A DNA stretch of 64,000 nt from Misgurnus anguillicaudatus (lineage: Eukaryota; Chordata; Actinopteri; Cypriniformes; Cobitidae), in NCBI RefSeq assembly GCF_027580225.2, contig NC_073355.2:22863501-22927500 (forward strand), in the 5' to 3' direction. The notes below the pieces were generated by a model that did no database searches, had not been told where the DNA came from, and saw nothing but the letters and a program-made list of their open reading frames with translations. Shown here piece by piece: positions 59,940 to 64,000 of this stretch. Position 1 is the stretch's first letter; the number at the start of each line of letters is the position of its first letter. The translations under genes were made by a program, and so were the position numbers.

Positions 59940-62370
59940 ACATGTTGTTACAGTCACAATTGCTAATTGGCCACTTTCTCAAAACCTTAAACACAAAATG
60001 CAATTTTCAAACTACAGTGAACCTCTGACTCTATTGGTAAAATCAAAATAATTTACAGTTTTTCTGAATAGCTAAAACACATTTTTTAAAACCATCACTC
60101 ATTTTCTCAAAACCTTAAACACAAATCCAAATTGTCAAACTAAATCTACAGAACCCCTGACTCTTCTAGCAGAATCGAACACTGTAAAAAGTGTTTCTGT
60201 GCCTTAGTAGATTTAACTAAATAAAATGAGTAAACTGTGTTACAATTTTTTTATTTTTATTTTTTTATCAAAATATGAGTTGAAATAACATAATAATTTT
60301 AATAACTTGAGTGATTCTAAATGAACACATCATTGAGTAAATTCAACTTCATTTTATCATGTATAATACACTTAAATTTGTAAGAAGGAAATTAACTTAA
60401 TAATTTTGTGTTGAAACTATGTGATTTTATTATTAAACATAACTAACTATCGTAGTTCCCAGTATGCTTTGCACGGGACTGAATTTGGAGAGTATAATTT
60501 GAATTTAAACTCTATTTTATGTGTTTTTAACTAAAAAGAAAGACTTGTTTGTTTTTAATGTTCATTTATCTTCAAAATTTGGAAGAGTTTCTGTTTCTTC
60601 TTTTGAGTTTTGTAGTTACCATTGTTCAGAAGACTGGTGCTTGTGCATAGACTGCATATTGAAGTATGTTGCGCTTTAAAGCTCCCCAAACGAAACTAAG
60701 TGGGTGTGTTGATTGAATACGTTTCGTGCCCTAATCTCACGGAATAAAAGAACAACAACAAACCATAAAAATATAATAATAATTAAATTAATCAGAAGAC
60801 ATTAACTATACATTGGTTGTACTTAATTTATTTGCTTTTTCGCATTCATTGAAATCCATATTATTAAGTTGTTCTTACTCAAAATATGAGTTAGTTAGTT
60901 GGAAAATGTTGCCTTAATTTTATTGAGTTAGATCCAAGTAACAGTTTTTACAGTGAACAATCCCTTCAAAACCATTTCTCCTGTACTCAAAATCAAACTA
61001 AGCTTTCAAATCATACACACACATGAGTCTATAATATAAAACACTAAAGAGCATCCATTAGACTCTACCTTAAAAAATGGAAAACACAACACCCAGGACA
61101 TCTGCATAGCATTAGCTTATTGTATATAACAACACACTTGACAAATACTGTTAAAAAAATCTCTATTATTGTAATCACAAGTTTAGTTCAGTGAATATAG
61201 TGAATACTTTACTGTAAGTACTGCAAGAAATAGTAAGTTTTCAATATTACTGTAAACAGCACTTGTATTTTGTAAAAAGTCAGCAATCCAACTGCAAATT
61301 TTGCCAATTGCATCGTCTCTGGTGTCCTTTTCTTCATCATGATCTTTATCTGCCTCTCAGACTGTTTCCAATCCACACAATTGGTAAAAACATTTTAAAA
61401 AGTGTGTACAATTTTGAGTTGTTGTGTTTGCTTGATGGCAACTGTGTTGTAGTTGTGTTCAACTTTTGCCTGCCTGTGTTTAGCATTTATAAAACAAATG
61501 CATTGCAGTGTGAAATGTGTGTTTTAGTGAGAAGTTTGTGTTTAGAGTTTTGCAAAAAGAGTGCATGGTTTGACAAATGGGTTTAGGCCACTATGAATTT
61601 GGTTTAGAGATTGGGGTTTAGTGTTTTAGCAATTCAGAAGAACTGTAATACTTTCACATCCAGTCAAAATTCAAAATCCTACAGAACATTCATTAGATAC
61701 TATATCAAAAAATAAAAAGCACAGCATCCAGGGCATCTGGTTACAGAAAAAAACATATTTATTTTAGTGAATATATTGTTTAAGTATTGCAAATACAAAA
61801 AGAGTCAGTTTTGAACAAAAATCACAATTACAATTCTCAAACATGTGCAACATCAAAACAAAAGTCAATGAGAAATTCATTCTGTTTCAGCATCTCAGCA
61901 TTTTCATTTTGGTCTGACCACAAGCCTTCATCCACATCACAGACAATGCTGTCTATAAACAGAGGATAAACCCTCTTGACAACACAACACAGGCCAACTG
62001 CTTTTCCTCTTGGGTGCTGCTCTTCTTCATACAGCAATCTTCCTCCTCATCCACCACCTCTTCTTCATACTCCCCCTTTGGGAGGAGCTTTTCAGATTGT
62101 GTCCATGTATTGTTGACATACAACACACACTCTGAGCTGGTTTATTTTGTGTACAATTTGTAAAAACAGCATTACAAATAAGTGTGAAGAATTTAGAGTA
62201 GTTGTCACTAGTCTGTGTTTGAGCTATGTTTAACTTTTGCTTTGAGCTGGAGTATTGCAAATAGTTAAATAACTTTTTAAGGTTTTGCCAAAAGAGTAAA
62301 TGATTGACAAATTGGTTTAGACCATTGGGAATTTAGCCCAGAGAATGGGGTTCAGTGTTTTAGCAATATA
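59940..62370. mobile_element. AT-rich repeat-derived region with internal tandem duplication
   Basis: Two successive units (about 61010-61640 and 61660-62370) share, in order, ATTAGA..ACAC/GCACAGCATCCAG-like text, AACCCAGGACATCTG or AGGGCATCTG, and a closing block GGGGTTTAGTGTTTTAGCAA or GGGGTTCAGTGTTTTAGCAA. Repeated TCTCAAAACCTTAAACACAA motifs lie at 59980 and 60100. It is interrupted by a CACTG element (60180-60955). The protein frames are not recognised. Confidence 0.6.
60180..60955. mobile_element. CACTG-ended element, 776 bp, AA duplication
   Basis: The ends CACTGTAAAAAGTGTTTCTG and AACAGTTTTTACAGTG are flanked by AA on both sides. Removing it joins CTAGCAGAATCGAA to CAATCCCTTCAAAACC. 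Confidence 0.85.
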
Positions 62371-62480
62371 ATGTAGTATACAATTTTCAGTACTATTAAC
62401 GATAAACTGTAGTAAATACAGTAGGTTACTTAGACATTTATTATGTACGGCAGTAATAATGTACAGTTTACTATAGTTAA

Positions 62481-63017
62481 AGGGGTAGTTCACCCAAAAA
62501 TAAAAATTCTGTCATCATTTACATGTTTTTACAAACCTGTACAAATGTCTTTTTTTCTGATGAACACAAAGGAAGATATTTTGAGGAATGTTTTCTACCA
62601 AACTGATCAGAGGCCCCATTGACTTCCATAGTATTCTTTATCCTACTGTTTGGTTACAAACTTTACTCAAAATATTTTCCTTCATGTTCATCAAAACAAA
62701 GACATTTATATAGGTTTGTAACAACATCAGAGTGAGTAAATGATGACAGAACTATCCCTTCACTGTAAAAAAAACTTTGCTGCCTTAAAAGTTTTTTGTT
62801 AAATCAACTCAGATTTACAAGTCATGTCAACAGAAATTAGCTGTCAGAACTTATAAAATATAGTTGAGAAAAGTCAACTTAAATTTATAAATTATAACAA
62901 CTCACCTGTAGCTATAACAACTCATCTCTAAGATAAATAATAGTAAGTTGAAATGACTTGTAAATCCGAGTTGATTCAACAAAAAATTTTAAGGCAGCAA
63001 AGTATTTTTTACAGTGT
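62481..63017. mobile_element. GATAGTTCACCC-family MITE with a CACTG element at its right tip
   Basis: It starts AGGGGTAGTTCACCC after TTAA (62477-62480). Its right arm runs to ACAGAACTATCCCTT, where the CACTG element is inserted. The closing TTAA is displaced to 63018-63021. Confidence 0.85.
62761..63016. mobile_element. CACTG-ended foldback element, 256 bp, TT duplication
   Basis: The ends CACTGTAAAAAAAACTTTGC and GCAAAGTATTTTTTACAGTG have arms of about 64 bp that also share CTGCCTTAAAA and AATCAACTC. TT is duplicated at the insertion point. It is the cleanest copy of its family in the window. Confidence 0.92.
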
Positions 63018-63021
63018 TTAA

Positions 63022-64000
63022 TACTAAAGTATAATACAGTATATTCTTATGAGCAATGTGTCTCAAAATGAGAAAATGGAAAGCATTTGAAAATCAAGGT
63101 CTGCCTTCCTCCCAAACTTTCTGTGTTGTGCGCTTTCTAACAGTACCTCATTTTGTTTCCCCCAAACATATGCACGAAAATGACATTGCTGTTTATAACT
63201 CATGCTGCTTAGTGTGTAAAATATGCTTGTGTGATTCCTGCTCTTTTTATTATATGGTAATGAACGAGCACGGGAAGCACCTTGATCCCCCAGCATTGCG
63301 ATTCCTGCTTTCCTTCGACAGCGTAAGCTGAAGTTATCCTATGAATAATGCTATATAATTCAAATGCTCAGCTGCAAATCTTTAGAAGGATAATGGCAGG
63401 TGGTACAAGTCGAAAAACTGCCATACAAATCATTGCCATGAAGCAATCAGATATTGCTTTATTTACTAAGCTAATTAAACCAAGCTGTTTGGTTTGTTCA
63501 TATTTTACACAACAATGGGGTGAAACTACCCATCATTTTATAATGCTGGTTTATTTCTTAAACCTATGAATTGTTCATATAATATATACATCTATTATAT
63601 AATTCCATAATGTATGTGAATGACGCTGTAGTTAAAACGAAAGTGAGAATCATTTATAAAGTTGTCGAAACAACAGAGTCTCTGAGATTTTTCATTCACC
63701 CCTGTAAGCAACCCCAAAAAACCCAGCAATAACAAGACATCAGGCTTTCTAGATGAATCCATTTATTCACCATGTGCCATATCCTGTGAAGTGATTACGA
63801 TAACCCCTCTGTTCACATCTCTCTTTAACCTCTCATTCACAGTGGTTTCCCACAGCGGCACTGGGCTTGATTGATCTGGCACTGTATGAATGCCAGTGAA
63901 TGAGCTCCAGATTGTCTTTAAATGGGGATGTGGGGCTTTATGTTAGACAGACCAGCGGCATGAAGGCCAGTTCACATAGCTGTGTCATTTGCTGATGGAG
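63022..64000. other. Far upstream flank of cacng3, no gene seen
   Basis: The short frames at 63056-63569 match nothing known. No repeat ends were recognised, and the sequence continues beyond the window. Confidence 0.4.

Noticed and set aside
61263..61586. 107-residue frame as a transposase remnant
   Set aside because: No DDE/DDD motif or recognisable family text; it lies in a duplicated AT-rich repeat.

Overview
This is vertebrate nuclear DNA, almost certainly from a teleost and most likely a cyprinid relative of zebrafish or carp. Coding sequence is split into short exons with GT-AG introns. The rest is AT-rich and crowded with the small palindromic DNA transposons typical of cyprinid genomes. 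There are no bacterial operons, CRISPR arrays, tRNA or rRNA genes. Most long open frames are repeat-derived or antisense shadows of exons.

Two real genes are present, both on the minus strand. (1) A complete coding region for the TARP-type AMPA-receptor auxiliary subunit cacng3 (calcium channel gamma-3) lies in four exons: 58513-58723, 34670-34753, 24025-24165 and 22812-23305. Introns are 23.8 kb, 10.5 kb and 0.7 kb, all in phase 1, and the joined frame encodes 309 residues ending in a TTPV PDZ ligand. (2) The first two coding exons of rbbp6 (DWNN ubiquitin-like domain) lie at 1214-1379 and 631-730; the gene continues beyond the left edge. Mammals also have CACNG3 followed by RBBP6 in the same orientation, so this is an ancient microsyntenic pair. 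The roughly 21 kb between them (1380-22811) shows no recognisable gene.

Layout: 1-1379 rbbp6 5' exons and intron; 1380-2320 rbbp6 5' flank; 2320-22811 intergenic, with repeat clusters at 2.3-3.5, 5.7-9.7, 11.6-13.3, 15.6-17.2 and 19.2-21.3 kb; 22812-24165 cacng3 exons 4 and 3; 24166-34669 intron 2, with nested transposons at 29-30 and 31.3-34.3 kb; 34670-34753 exon 2; 34754-58512 intron 1, with a truncated L2-like LINE, a 1.3-kb palindrome and nested MITEs; 58513-58723 exon 1; 58724-64000 5' flank with a 122-bp CT/GA microsatellite and further repeats.

The most informative non-genic content is the transposon archaeology. Several insertions sit inside the arm of an older inverted-repeat element, so the opposite arm or a sister copy acts as an internal empty-site control. 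This lets target-site duplications be read by eye: TTAA for the AGG...CCT foldback families, variable 2 bp for a CACTG-ended family, 8 bp for hAT-like elements, 4 bp (ATGT) for one unassigned element, 3 bp for others. I found no evidence of a new protein-coding system. The unusual features are the nested repeat structures, a family trait of telomere-like cores inside three palindromic MITEs, and an upstream ORF overlapping the cacng3 start codon.
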